Below are positions 8,730-17,183 of a stretch of 64,000 bases of DNA, in pieces. The DNA is from Thiomicrorhabdus sediminis. GTDB lineage: Bacteria > Pseudomonadota > Gammaproteobacteria > Thiomicrospirales > Thiomicrospiraceae. Positions within the stretch are counted from its first letter, which is position 1; each line of letters opens with the position of its first letter. The notes beneath the pieces are model-generated. The model had not been told where the DNA came from and did not search any database. It saw only the letters and a program-made list of their open reading frames with translations. The translations under genes were made by a program, and so were the position numbers. Location of the stretch: the NCBI RefSeq assembly GCF_005885815.1, contig NZ_CP040602.1, forward strand, positions 1,193,630 to 1,257,629, read 5' to 3'.

Positions 8730-10307
8730 TCAAGCCTTAAATACCGGTAGTTGAACGGAGAACTTCACCCCTTGAATGGCTCGACCTTGATAGTGGGTAA
8801 TGTTTTCCGCGCTTGTTTGCCCTTGATGGAAATCGGCAATCAGTTTGACAATATAGAGTCCCAAGCCAAGGTGAGCCTGAGTGTCTTGGTTTAAGGTTCG
8901 GATCGAGGTCATACCGTCAAATATCTGTTTTTCATGGCCTTTCGGTAAAAACGGTCCAGAATTTATGACATTGATTACCACCTGGTTATCTTGCTGATAA
9001 CAGTCGACAAAAACCGGGTGTTTATTGTCGGTAAAGTCGGCGGCATTACTTAAAAGCTTATCCAAAAGCTGCTCGATCATAAAACCGTCACCACAAACCA
9101 TGGTTTTGCGATCAAGCTGATTGTTATATTCGATGCTCCAGTTTTCGTGCAAAGCCTTGGTATTCTCCAGATAATGCTCCAGCATAATACCAATCGGAAA
9201 AGGCTCTGGTGTTTGGCTGTGTAAACTGTCTTCAATACTGGTGGCTTCGGACAAAGAGCTGATAATCTGTTTTAACTGTTCTAAAGCGTGTTGTGCATAG
9301 TTAAGTTGCGCATTAGGTTCGTTTTGCTGTTTTTCCAATAACGACAGTGCCATCGATAAACGATTCAAGGGGTTATGGATTTCATGGCGCAGTGTTTTCG
9401 GCAGCTGCTTAAGATAGCGTTCATAGGCACCTAGCTGTTTCAACATCTCATAGATATGATGACGAAGATCGGATAATTCATCCCTATAAACTTTGCCGCG
9501 ACTGTCGGTGAAAATCAAATCGGTCAAGCGCCCCTGAATATTAAAGGTGCGCTTAACGTCATTATCCAAGCGAATAATGCGATTGGAAAGCGATGCCGTA
9601 TTGATCAAGGCACCGATAATAACAATGAAGAAAATAAGCGCGCCAATACCGATCAAGCGATAGAAGTAATTGAGGTTGTTGCTAAAAAGGGTTTCCATGC
9701 GCTGTTCAAGCACTATGGCACCGATGATGCGCCCTTTGATGATCAACGGCGTTGAAGACATTAGCGAATAAGGATCGCCTTGCTGGTCCATACGATATTG
9801 CTGGTGAGTTTTACCTTGTAAGGCCTGCGTGATCAGGTTATGTTCCGGAGTTGCGCTTTGCGGGTAGGGATAGGGCAATGTATAGGGCAAAAAGGTGGCT
9901 AGGGTTTTGATCAATACTCGACCGGTATCGGTAAAGAAATCGACATCATCGTAAATTTCACTTTCGGGCAGCTGGCCGACAACATAGGTGGTTTGACGAT
10001 TGGCATTGACCACCCATAAAACCGAATTTTTTAAATTCAAATGTGACAGACGTGTTGGTACACCTGATTGAATCTGCAAAGCCCAAAGGTCGGTACGATT
10101 CTCAAGAATCAGTGCCAGGTTCTGTACTGTTTGTTCTTGCACAATGGCTTGGTTATTCAGCAGGATACGGTGCAGGTCTATTGCGAATCTATAGGCAAGA
10201 AAGGGGAGTATTGTCAATAATAACAATAAGATGAAGAAACGAGCTCGAATTGATAGTCGCAATGGTTTTTGTAAGATTTTTCTAATCACGCCAGCCATTG
10301 CCACCAA
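8730..10307 (-). CDS. Sensor histidine kinase, PdsS-like
   Basis: A 525-residue sensor kinase. Membrane helix 1 spans about 22-42. A periplasmic sensor region follows (about 43-215), then helix 2 (about 217-238). The HisKA helix has phosphoacceptor H308 in LRHEIHNPLNRLS. The HATPase domain shows an N box around N421 (DKLLSNAADFTD) and a G box (HLGLGLYIVKLIADFHQG). The C-terminal half, with NSGPFLP...FDGMTSIR, resembles my recollection of PdsS kinases of the proteobacterial dedicated sortase system. TTG at 10307 has AAGGA five bases upstream; an ATG at 10298 is an alternative. It follows the response regulator by 30 bases. Confidence 0.88.
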   Translation of the reverse strand: MVAMAGVIRKILQKPLRLSIRARFFILLLLLTILPFLAYRFAIDLHRILLNNQAIVQEQTVQNLALILENRTDLWALQIQSGVPTRLSHLNLKNSVLWVVNANRQTTYVVGQLPESEIYDDVDFFTDTGRVLIKTLATFLPYTLPYPYPQSATPEHNLITQALQGKTHQQYRMDQQGDPYSLMSSTPLIIKGRIIGAIVLEQRMETLFSNNLNYFYRLIGIGALIFFIVIIGALINTASLSNRIIRLDNDVKRTFNIQGRLTDLIFTDSRGKVYRDELSDLRHHIYEMLKQLGAYERYLKQLPKTLRHEIHNPLNRLSMALSLLEKQQNEPNAQLNYAQHALEQLKQIISSLSEATSIEDSLHSQTPEPFPIGIMLEHYLENTKALHENWSIEYNNQLDRKTMVCGDGFMIEQLLDKLLSNAADFTDNKHPVFVDCYQQDNQVVINVINSGPFLPKGHEKQIFDGMTSIRTLNQDTQAHLGLGLYIVKLIADFHQGQTSAENITHYQGRAIQGVKFSVQLPVFKA

Positions 10308-10337
10308 TCAAATCCTTAAATATATGCTTTAATCAGA

Positions 10338-11048
10338 TTAATCTTCTTTACTCTGCCAGCTATAACCGCGACCGTATTCATTATGAATCAAATCGAATTC
10401 AGGCGTCACCTTCTTAAAGGCATTACGGATTCGGCATATATGAGTGTTGATGGTGTTACGCTCAACCACTCCCTGGGTAGAGGCTTGCAGTGCATCATAA
10501 GAGATGACTGCATTTTCACCCGCTGTAGCGAACTGCTTAAGCATTTCAAATTCGGTAGCGGTAAGATCCAAAGCCTTGTCATGCCAGTAGGCCTTGAACT
10601 GCTCTGGAGCCAGACGAAGCAATGGAATCTTCGATTCTTCGTCATTGCTGTTTTGACTTTTAGGTACGCTGGTAATGCGCAAAAGATTCTTCACCTTGAC
10701 AATCAATACATTCAAGCTGATCGGTTTTGGCAGATAATCAATCGCACCTAAGGCGTGACCGGTATAGATATCGAATTCAGACTGACGTTCGGATAAAAAG
10801 ATAATCGGAATAGGCTGGTTGTAACTCAATAGATGTTTCGCCAAATCAAAACCGCCATCGATTTCAGAACCGAGGATGATATCTGAAATTACCAGGTCAG
10901 GCAGAGTTTCAGCAAAATAAGCCTCGGCATCTTCACGATTGGTAAAAGGGGTAACCGTAAAGCCTTGTTGCTGGAGAGCATCGACTAGAGAGGTAAGTTG
11001 AATTTCATCATCTTCAATAACCGCAATATTGTAGTCTGTATTTTGCAT
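10338..11048 (-). CDS. Response regulator, winged-helix type, PdsR-like
   Basis: The 236-residue regulator has a receiver domain with acidic pocket E12-D13-D14, phosphoacceptor D56 (VISDIILG) and K108 (DYLPKPISL). A C-terminal OmpR/PhoB winged helix runs from about 145 (LDLTATEFEMLKQFA ... NTINTHICRIRNAF ... EYGRGYSW). The segment EIDGGFDLAKHL and the string SEFDIYTGHALGAIDYL are, from memory, characteristic of PdsR regulators that normally accompany a sortase. It is transcribed with the kinase. No sortase or sortase substrate gene occurs in this window, so the target regulon is unknown. Confidence 0.9.
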   Translation of the reverse strand: MQNTDYNIAVIEDDEIQLTSLVDALQQQGFTVTPFTNREDAEAYFAETLPDLVISDIILGSEIDGGFDLAKHLLSYNQPIPIIFLSERQSEFDIYTGHALGAIDYLPKPISLNVLIVKVKNLLRITSVPKSQNSNDEESKIPLLRLAPEQFKAYWHDKALDLTATEFEMLKQFATAGENAVISYDALQASTQGVVERNTINTHICRIRNAFKKVTPEFDLIHNEYGRGYSWQSKED

Positions 11049-11094
11049 TAGCTGACCTTTTAATAAATCAAAAATAATTGAGTTGAATTCGGGA

Positions 11095-12024
11095 TTAACG
11101 AATGTATTGGAAATCCAGAACCTGCATATTCATAATAATACCCGCATCCTGAATCGGCAAGACGATTGCGTCCTGATCAGAATCGTTATGGTGAGAGTGC
11201 CACCAGCCCGGAGGGGTGATAAACGCAGAGCCCGGTGTCCACATCGCTTTAATCGGGTTGATGATATTACCGTCTGCATCAATATCCTTACCAATTAAGG
11301 TATAGGTTTCAGGGCCTGCGGCAACACAAAAATCGAGTGCAATCGAATTGTGACGGTGCGGCTTTTGCGCAACGCCAGCAGGCAATACATTATAAAGCGC
11401 CCACAAGGTATGGGTTAATGTCATGGTAATCGGGAAATTCGGGTTCGACAGTAAGAAACCTGTGCGATTACGTCCTTCGGCAATCTTACGGATATCGGCT
11501 AATTCCTGGGTAAGACGCTCTTGCGTATAAAGTACAGGCGTGAACTTTTCTTTTGTCGGCTCGACACCAAGATAATTTAGCAATGGCGCATCATTTACCA
11601 TATAAATCGCGGTATCTTCAGTGGCGCTGTGTAAGGCGTCCGGTACCGATGGCAAGGTAAACAAGTCGCCTTGTTTCCATTCGATAGTGCCGTGCTTCAT
11701 CTGAGTACGGCCTTTACCTCGAATCACATAGAACATCTGCGAAGTTGCTTTAGCATCGGTTTTTAACGTATCACCTGCGGAAATCTTTAAAAAGCTTGCC
11801 AGTAAGTTGGGCGAGGTGGCTGGATAGCCCGTTTGCAACTCTTCAGATAAATCAAAAGGAATGACGCGGGTTAAGCCGCCTTCGTGCAAGGCGCTTGGGT
11901 AATCGATAACATCGATTTTAGGCATCGGCGGATTGACCGCAGACATATATTCTTTAACTTCGGCTTGTGCTTCCCATTGCTGCTGAGCAACTTGCTGAAT
12001 CTGTTCAACATTCATTCTGTTCAT
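11095..12024 (-). CDS. Bicupin protein, gentisate 1,2-dioxygenase-like
   Basis: A 309-residue two-cupin protein. The first cupin (about 85-170) has SQMFYVIRGKGRTQM, GDLFTLPSVPDALHSA. The second (about 215-300) has a metal-type motif KPHRHNSIALDF and a distal WWHSHHN. That is the layout of gentisate/salicylate dioxygenases, but no aromatic-degradation genes are nearby. Only the second cupin keeps a clear set of histidines. It lies 46 bases upstream of the PdsR-like gene on the same strand, so readthrough into the two-component system is possible. Enzymatic identity is unproven. Confidence 0.75.
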   Translation of the reverse strand: MNRMNVEQIQQVAQQQWEAQAEVKEYMSAVNPPMPKIDVIDYPSALHEGGLTRVIPFDLSEELQTGYPATSPNLLASFLKISAGDTLKTDAKATSQMFYVIRGKGRTQMKHGTIEWKQGDLFTLPSVPDALHSATEDTAIYMVNDAPLLNYLGVEPTKEKFTPVLYTQERLTQELADIRKIAEGRNRTGFLLSNPNFPITMTLTHTLWALYNVLPAGVAQKPHRHNSIALDFCVAAGPETYTLIGKDIDADGNIINPIKAMWTPGSAFITPPGWWHSHHNDSDQDAIVLPIQDAGIIMNMQVLDFQYIR

Positions 12025-12168
12025 AATTGTTTGGCATCCATAAGATTGGGCGTGGATTAATTTGATCTATTATAAAATTTGTTAGGGAAAATTACTATGA
12101 TTGAGTCAAATTAAGCGGATAAATAGAATGGTTTGACAGATAGGGCTTACTTGAGATGAATAGTTAAT

Positions 12169-12196
12169 AAAAAAACCGCCATAATAAAGCGGTTTT
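12169..12196 (-). terminator. Rho-independent terminator after rpoN
   Basis: On the minus strand, AAAACCGC, an eight-base loop, GCGG/TTTTTT forms a hairpin with a T tract just downstream of the rpoN stop. Confidence 0.8.
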
Positions 12197-12219
12197 GACT
12201 GTGCTTAGTGACTCGCCGC

Positions 12220-13719
12220 TTAAAGCTTGAACTGGTTCAGTTTTTTTCGCTCGCTTGAGGAAGGAATCTTCAAGGCTTCACGGTATTTGGCGATAGTGCG
12301 TCTGGCAACAACAATCTCCTTTTCCTCTAGTAGCTTCATTAGCTTGCTATCGCTTAACGGCTTCTTAGGATCTTCGGCATCAATCAACTCTTTAATATGA
12401 GCCTTGATGGCGATTGCCGATTGATCGGCACTGCCATATTGGCTAACACCGGTTGAGAAAAAGTATTTCAATTCAAAGGTACCACGAGGGGTTTGAATAT
12501 ATTTCTGATTAGTGGCACGTGAGATGGTCGATTCATGCAGGTCAAGATGCTCGGCCACTTCACGTAATACTAGTGGCTGCATGGCGTGTTCGCCTTCCTC
12601 AAAAAAACGTTCCTGCTTTTCAACAATAAAACGGCCAACTCGCAGCAGTGTTTCACCACGGCTATGAATACTTTTGATTAGACCCTTAGCCTCAATCAAC
12701 TGTTCTTTAATCTTTTTCGATTGCTCATCGTCTTTCAAGGTGTTGGCCAAATCAATATAGGCTGAATTCACGTTTAATCGCGGAAAAGCATTGCTGTTTA
12801 ATTCAACCAGCCAGCCGTTTTTCATTCTGCGTAAACGAAGATCCGGAATAATGACTTGTGATTCGGTATTGGAAAAATCGCGTCCCGGTCTGGGATTTAG
12901 TGACTGGATCAATTTCAATAGATGTACAAGTTGTTCATCATCAAGCCCGTACATTTTTTTAATGCGTTTGGAGTCATGAAAAGAAAGCCAGTCAAAGTGC
13001 TCGCGAATCAATTGCATGGCAGTCATGACATAAGGTGTTTTTTGCATATTACTTAGTTGCAAAAGCAAGCTTTCCTGTATGCTGCGAGCGGCCACACCGG
13101 CGGGTTCAAACTGTTGAATGGTTGATAAAACCGACTCTAGCGCGCTTAGATTGATATCCAGGTTTGGCTCATTGGTTTTGATAGATTCAAGCAAGGCCTC
13201 TAAAGAACTGTCTAGATAACCCTCCTCATTGATGTCATCAATGATATAAGAGGCGATGACCGACTCTTCATCAGACCACGGATAAATATCCGATTGCCAA
13301 TATAAATGATCGTGCAAGGTTTCTTCTGCAGCGGTGTAAGTATCTACACTGGCATATTCTTCACTGCTTGACTGAGATGAGGTAGGGGAGTGGTCGCTAT
13401 AGACTTCATCCCACTCACAATCAATCTGCATGTTCTCATCCAGATTGCCTTGTGCTTCCAGATCGATGTCTTTTTCTTCGGCACTGTCGTTTTGATCATT
13501 CAGATCATCATTTGAATCGTTGGTCTCAAGAGATTGTTCCAGTTCCTCTTGATCAAGGTCTTCAGCAACCTCAAGCATGAAGTTGGTTTCAAGAGTCGTT
13601 TGAATGGTTTGCTGTACTTCAAGGGCTGAATATTGAAGAATTTTAATGGATTGTTGCAGCTGAGGCGTTAGCTTCAACTGTTGTCCCATATTAATTTGTA
13701 AGCCGGGCATCAATGCCAT
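12220..13719 (-). CDS. rpoN: RNA polymerase sigma-54 factor
   Basis: Region I is glutamine-rich and binds enhancer activators and core (GQQLKLTPQLQQSIKILQ). An acidic region II follows (about 55-125). The core-binding and DNA-binding region III includes the helix-turn-helix (REVAEHLDLHESTISRATNQKYIQTPRG). The RpoN box ARRTIAKYRE is near the C-terminus. At 499 residues it is slightly longer than the usual 470-480, owing to the acidic segment. Neither lptB upstream nor hpf/ptsN downstream is present, so the common rpoN operon context is missing. A terminator follows. Confidence 0.97.
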   Translation of the reverse strand: MALMPGLQINMGQQLKLTPQLQQSIKILQYSALEVQQTIQTTLETNFMLEVAEDLDQEELEQSLETNDSNDDLNDQNDSAEEKDIDLEAQGNLDENMQIDCEWDEVYSDHSPTSSQSSSEEYASVDTYTAAEETLHDHLYWQSDIYPWSDEESVIASYIIDDINEEGYLDSSLEALLESIKTNEPNLDINLSALESVLSTIQQFEPAGVAARSIQESLLLQLSNMQKTPYVMTAMQLIREHFDWLSFHDSKRIKKMYGLDDEQLVHLLKLIQSLNPRPGRDFSNTESQVIIPDLRLRRMKNGWLVELNSNAFPRLNVNSAYIDLANTLKDDEQSKKIKEQLIEAKGLIKSIHSRGETLLRVGRFIVEKQERFFEEGEHAMQPLVLREVAEHLDLHESTISRATNQKYIQTPRGTFELKYFFSTGVSQYGSADQSAIAIKAHIKELIDAEDPKKPLSDSKLMKLLEEKEIVVARRTIAKYREALKIPSSSERKKLNQFKL

Positions 13720-13988
13720 AACTAATTAAAACTCCTCAAGCAAAATAGATGTATATCGCAGCATGCATAGGGTTCAGCGTGTGCAATTGAATATGTTTTA
13801 TCTAACCTTATTATAAATAGAATCAAAAAAAAACCCACAATTAGTTTTAAAGATGGCTTAAATACTGCTTATTTTTGCCAATCTTATTAATTTAAAACAA
13901 TTTTTTCTATTTTTTGCCAAACTGCAATTGTTTAATTTCTTGGTTAGCTATTACAATCAAAAGTGAAAACCAATACGGAGATACCTAT

Positions 13989-14420
13989 ATGAGCGCAAAA
14001 ACTGAAGCTATGAAGATTATTGAGCAGTTAGATGATAAAGCTTCTTGGAACGATATTATTAAGGCTTTCTATCTTGAGCGTAAACTGACCATAGGCTTAT
14101 CGAAAGATGAAATTAATCGTGAGCAATTAACGGAATCCGAGGTCAACGGTATTCTTGCCAGACTTGAGTCGGCTTCAGATATGCCTAGTGATATGCTCAA
14201 TACCAAAGAATACAATCCGGGCAACGCCACTACATTAGGTATGGTCTCAGGGGTGATCGCCATCTTGTTTGCATTTATTTTTCCGCCGATTACCTGGGTC
14301 GCGGCCGCAGTAGCTTTGGTCTCAGGGCTGGTTGGTTTAAAGCGTAAAGAGGAAAAATACTGGGTGGGTATTTTATTGGCATTGATTTCAATTTTACCAA
14401 TGTTGAGTTTATGGGTGTAA
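13989..14420 (+). CDS. Membrane protein with antitoxin-like N-terminal segment
   Basis: The 143-residue protein starts at ATG 13989, with a GGAG site nine bases upstream; the frame is open further upstream but without a good start. Residues 8-58 (IIEQLDDKASWNDIIKAFYLERKL, then GLSKDE...LTESEV) follow the pattern of small type II antitoxin-like proteins, which share a 'EQLPDDATWDDVMYxLYVRxKIExGL' style motif. Two or three membrane helices follow (about 80-118 and 125-143) instead of a toxin-binding tail. No toxin gene adjoins. Function is unknown; the domain assignment rests on motif memory. Confidence 0.7.
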   Translation: MSAKTEAMKIIEQLDDKASWNDIIKAFYLERKLTIGLSKDEINREQLTESEVNGILARLESASDMPSDMLNTKEYNPGNATTLGMVSGVIAILFAFIFPPITWVAAAVALVSGLVGLKRKEEKYWVGILLALISILPMLSLWV

Positions 14421-14743
14421 GCCAATAAACCAATACAAAGAGTTAACCCAATAAAATTACAGAATTTTTTTAATCTGTATTCTTAAAATTGCTAAAAGCT
14501 CCAGTAGGAGCTTTTTTTATAATTACGTTTTATGTGCAGGGGTTTAATGCATATAAAACAATAAACCCATATTAATCATTGCCTTACCTGTTTCTTACTC
14601 TTATATGAAAAACGTATAATATATATTATGTTAAATTGAATAATGCGTGAAAAAGTATAATAACCACTCTTTCCCCTGTTTATTAAAAATGAGACCAATA
14701 AGGCTTAATGGGATAAATCTGCTTTTAACGAAATCGGGATAAA
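14421..14743 (+). other. AT-rich intergenic stretch
   Basis: Apart from the terminator near 14494-14518, this 320-base gap is very AT-rich, with a small palindrome ATAATATATATTAT around 14616. I see no convincing gene or RNA. Confidence 0.5.
14494..14518 (+). terminator. Rho-independent terminator
   Basis: AAAAGCTCC, four-base loop, GGAGCTTTTTTT. It closes the antitoxin-like membrane protein gene. Confidence 0.92.
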
Positions 14744-15013
14744 CTAAATGAGAATGCAATCATTCGATGAATTTGGATGATCTGTGCGCTCTACCAAATC
14801 ACGGTTAAATTTTTGGATGTCGGCTGATTCATGGTGCAAAGACTCGACTTCAATTGAAATTGAGTCCATTGGTATTTTTGAATGCTGCGCACAAATAGCT
14901 GAGCCACCATCTACTTTTCTCAGCAATATCGGGTAAATGACAATTGATACGCCTTGAATATCGTGTTGCTTGAATAAGAAAACTACAGTTTTACTGTAAA
15001 AGCTGCAATACAT
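14744..15013 (-). CDS. Hypothetical protein, doubtful
   Basis: An 89-residue open frame whose ATG overlaps the last 23 bases of the arsC-like gene in another frame. There is a weak GGAA upstream and no recognisable family. An internal ATG at residue 49 would give a 41-residue product. The residue mix is protein-like, but nothing else supports expression. It may be a short gene coupled to arsC or a chance frame. Confidence 0.3.
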   Translation of the reverse strand: MYCSFYSKTVVFLFKQHDIQGVSIVIYPILLRKVDGGSAICAQHSKIPMDSISIEVESLHHESADIQKFNRDLVERTDHPNSSNDCILI

Positions 15014-15350
15014 TTTCCGGCGGTCGACCCATTACGGCCTTGTCGCCTATTTTTACAATGGGTCTTTCGATTAATATCGGATTGGCAATCAGAATATCAA
15101 GCCACTCATCATCTGTGAGTTGCGCTTCGGCCAAGTCCAACTCTTTAAATACGGTTTCACCACGGCGGACAATTTGTGCTGGCTTTAACCCCATCAGCCT
15201 ACAAAGCTCTGCCAGCTCTTGTTTGCTTGGCGGAGTTTGCAAATAACGCACTTCATCAGTCGCCACATTATGCTCATTGAGAATTTGCAGGCTGCTGCGG
15301 CTTTTAGAGCAACGGGGATTGTGATAAATGGTCGCTTTTAAATCGCTCAT
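14991..15350 (-). CDS. ArsC-family glutaredoxin-like reductase (YfgD type)
   Basis: A 119-residue thioredoxin-fold protein. The N-terminus IYHNPRCSKSRSSLQIL carries the single catalytic cysteine of ArsC/YfgD proteins. It also has RYLQTPPSKQELAELCRLMG, the RRGE segment and the conserved IERPIVKIGDKAVMGRPPENVLQLL. Such enzymes reduce arsenate with glutathione/glutaredoxin, but members without arsB or arsR nearby, as here, often have no proven arsenate role. It lies between xseB and unknown sequence on the minus strand, 26 bases after xseB. Confidence 0.9.
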   Translation of the reverse strand: MSDLKATIYHNPRCSKSRSSLQILNEHNVATDEVRYLQTPPSKQELAELCRLMGLKPAQIVRRGETVFKELDLAEAQLTDDEWLDILIANPILIERPIVKIGDKAVMGRPPENVLQLLQ

Positions 15351-15376
15351 AATATTATCCTTGTACCTATTATCTT

Positions 15377-15589
15377 TTATTCGGCTTCGGAATCATCGTT
15401 ATCCAGACGTGTATTCAAAGCTTTTTCGACGGCTTCGATACGTGATTTGCAGACCTGATAAGCATGAGTGGCATCGTCAACCATAGGCACCAACTCATCA
15501 ATATCGATCTCTGAACTATTGGCCAGCTTTTGCGCAATTTCTTGTAATTTCTGATAGTTTTCCTTAAAGCTTTCCGGGCTTTTAGACAT
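15377..15589 (-). CDS. xseB: Exodeoxyribonuclease VII small subunit
   Basis: The 70-residue protein is a pair of helices with the XseB pattern SFKENYQKLQEIAQKLANSSEIDIDELVPMVDDATHAYQVCKSRIEAVEKAL. Several XseB copies wrap one XseA subunit to make the exonuclease VII holoenzyme that degrades single-stranded DNA to oligonucleotides. It follows xseA by 25 bases on the same strand, so the two subunits are co-expressed. In many gammaproteobacteria xseB is instead linked to ispA-dxs. Confidence 0.92.
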   Translation of the reverse strand: MSKSPESFKENYQKLQEIAQKLANSSEIDIDELVPMVDDATHAYQVCKSRIEAVEKALNTRLDNDDSEAE

Positions 15590-15614
15590 GATATTTTCCT
15601 CTCTTGAAATCTAT

Positions 15615-17183
15615 TTATTCTTTTACATCAACCTTAACGCTGCCATCGCTAAACTCAAGCTCTAAATGTTTACTTAGGCGCGCTTTTTCGGCACTGGTTA
15701 CCGGCTTACCTTGACTGTCTTTAGCAATGTTAAAACCTCTGTTTAACTGGGTTTTGGGCCCTGAACTGAGAATAAAGGCGATCGATTGAATGATTTGCTG
15801 TTTGTAATTATCAATCGCCCTCAGCGCATCGATTTGCACGCGTTCATTAGCCTGTTCGACGTTCATTTTCAGCACCGCGACTTTCTGGTCAAGCTGGCTG
15901 TGGATGCCCTGCTGCAACGTTTCCAGCTTTTGCGATGCTCCGCTAATATGTTGCTGACTCAAGCGTGAAGTTTGATAGTAGAGCGGTTCAAGCAGATTTT
16001 GCCAGCGATAAACGCTATCGCGACTGTTTCGCTGGACGGTGTGATGCAACGTTTGCAATCGATGCTGCAAACTCTTGATTTGAATATGGCTGGATTTCTC
16101 AATCTGCAGCCAATGGGTTTGCGCCGCCTTAGCCTGATTGGTAATTTGGCTGCGAATATAGCCAATAACTTTACTCGGGGTATCGAAACGGCTATGGCTA
16201 ACCTCATCAAGAATGGTATTGTCACGTTCGTGACCAATACCGCTCATAACCGGTAATTCAGCCAGACACAGTTGTTCGGCGATGGTTTCGATATTAAGCT
16301 GATTCAAATCCAGTTTTGCGCCGCCGCCACGAATAATCACCAGTGCATCAAACGGCTTGGTTTTATGGATGGCATGCACGGCATCCAGAGCCGAAAGCAT
16401 TTCGGTTTCGACATTTAAGCCTTGAAAGCTGCTGTAAAAATAGGTGAACTCACATAACTTGAGTTTTTGCAACAGGTCGGCGTCGGCTCGAAAATCTCCT
16501 AGACCGGCCGCTTCAGGCGGAGCGATCACGGCAATGCGAAAGAAGTCTGTGGGTAAAACAAAGCGCTTGTTGTTTTGATAGACGCCCTTCTTTACCAGAT
16601 TTTGGCGAATTTTCGCCAGATTTTGTTCCAACTCTCCCAAGGTGAAGCTTGGATCCATATCCTGTACAACTAGAGAGAAACCGTACTGCTCATGAAAACT
16701 TACTTCGACCAACAGCAGTACTTTTTGACCAATGGCTAACTCGCTACCGGTTGCTTGCAAAAAGCGCTGCAATAAATGCCCTGCCTGACTTTGCCAGATC
16801 ATAGCGCGGCAATTAGCCATAATTTGGCCGTTATCGCTGGTTTCGGTCAGCTCCAGATAAATGTGACCACGACGTTGATTGATATTGGCGATCTCAGCGA
16901 TGACCCAGCGTCCACCGGCAAATTCTTTGCGCAGCGCCAATTGAACCTGATTCATTAATGCCGATAGCCTGATACCTTTGTCATTGGGTTTGCTGGAGAC
17001 ATCTTCGAGGATATCTGCCTGAGGGTGGTTGCTGGCATTTTCGTTCGGTAGCCATTTACTAAAAAGCTGCATGTCGCCATCGAAGCTTTCGGGAATATAC
17101 CAGCGCTTGCTGACGGCGTCCCACCGGGCACCAAGGGATTTGGCGGCATCTTTTTCTCTAAAGGGCACGTCCAAAAAGATCAT
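15615..17183 (-). CDS. xseA: Exodeoxyribonuclease VII large subunit with N-terminal DUF5710-like domain
   Basis: The 522-residue protein is longer than usual (about 450). Residues 1-46 form an extra domain with the pattern KDAAKSLGARWDAVSKRWYIP ending in FSKWLP, which matches DUF5710. An OB-fold starts near residue 70 (IRLSALMNQVQLAL ... GRWVIAEIANINQRRGHIYLEL). The catalytic exonuclease VII domain follows (VIAPPEAAGLGDFRADA ... IIRGGGAKLDLNQLN ... GIGHERDNTILDEV). The C-terminal coiled coil binds XseB and the end has LNRGFNI. Its ATG overlaps the dusA stop by four bases (ATGA), implying coupling. Confidence 0.95.
   Translation of the reverse strand: MIFLDVPFREKDAAKSLGARWDAVSKRWYIPESFDGDMQLFSKWLPNENASNHPQADILEDVSSKPNDKGIRLSALMNQVQLALRKEFAGGRWVIAEIANINQRRGHIYLELTETSDNGQIMANCRAMIWQSQAGHLLQRFLQATGSELAIGQKVLLLVEVSFHEQYGFSLVVQDMDPSFTLGELEQNLAKIRQNLVKKGVYQNNKRFVLPTDFFRIAVIAPPEAAGLGDFRADADLLQKLKLCEFTYFYSSFQGLNVETEMLSALDAVHAIHKTKPFDALVIIRGGGAKLDLNQLNIETIAEQLCLAELPVMSGIGHERDNTILDEVSHSRFDTPSKVIGYIRSQITNQAKAAQTHWLQIEKSSHIQIKSLQHRLQTLHHTVQRNSRDSVYRWQNLLEPLYYQTSRLSQQHISGASQKLETLQQGIHSQLDQKVAVLKMNVEQANERVQIDALRAIDNYKQQIIQSIAFILSSGPKTQLNRGFNIAKDSQGKPVTSAEKARLSKHLELEFSDGSVKVDVKE

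Noticed and set aside
14744..15013. Possible toxin partner of the antitoxin-like membrane protein
   Set aside because: On the opposite strand, more than 300 bases away and with no toxin motif.
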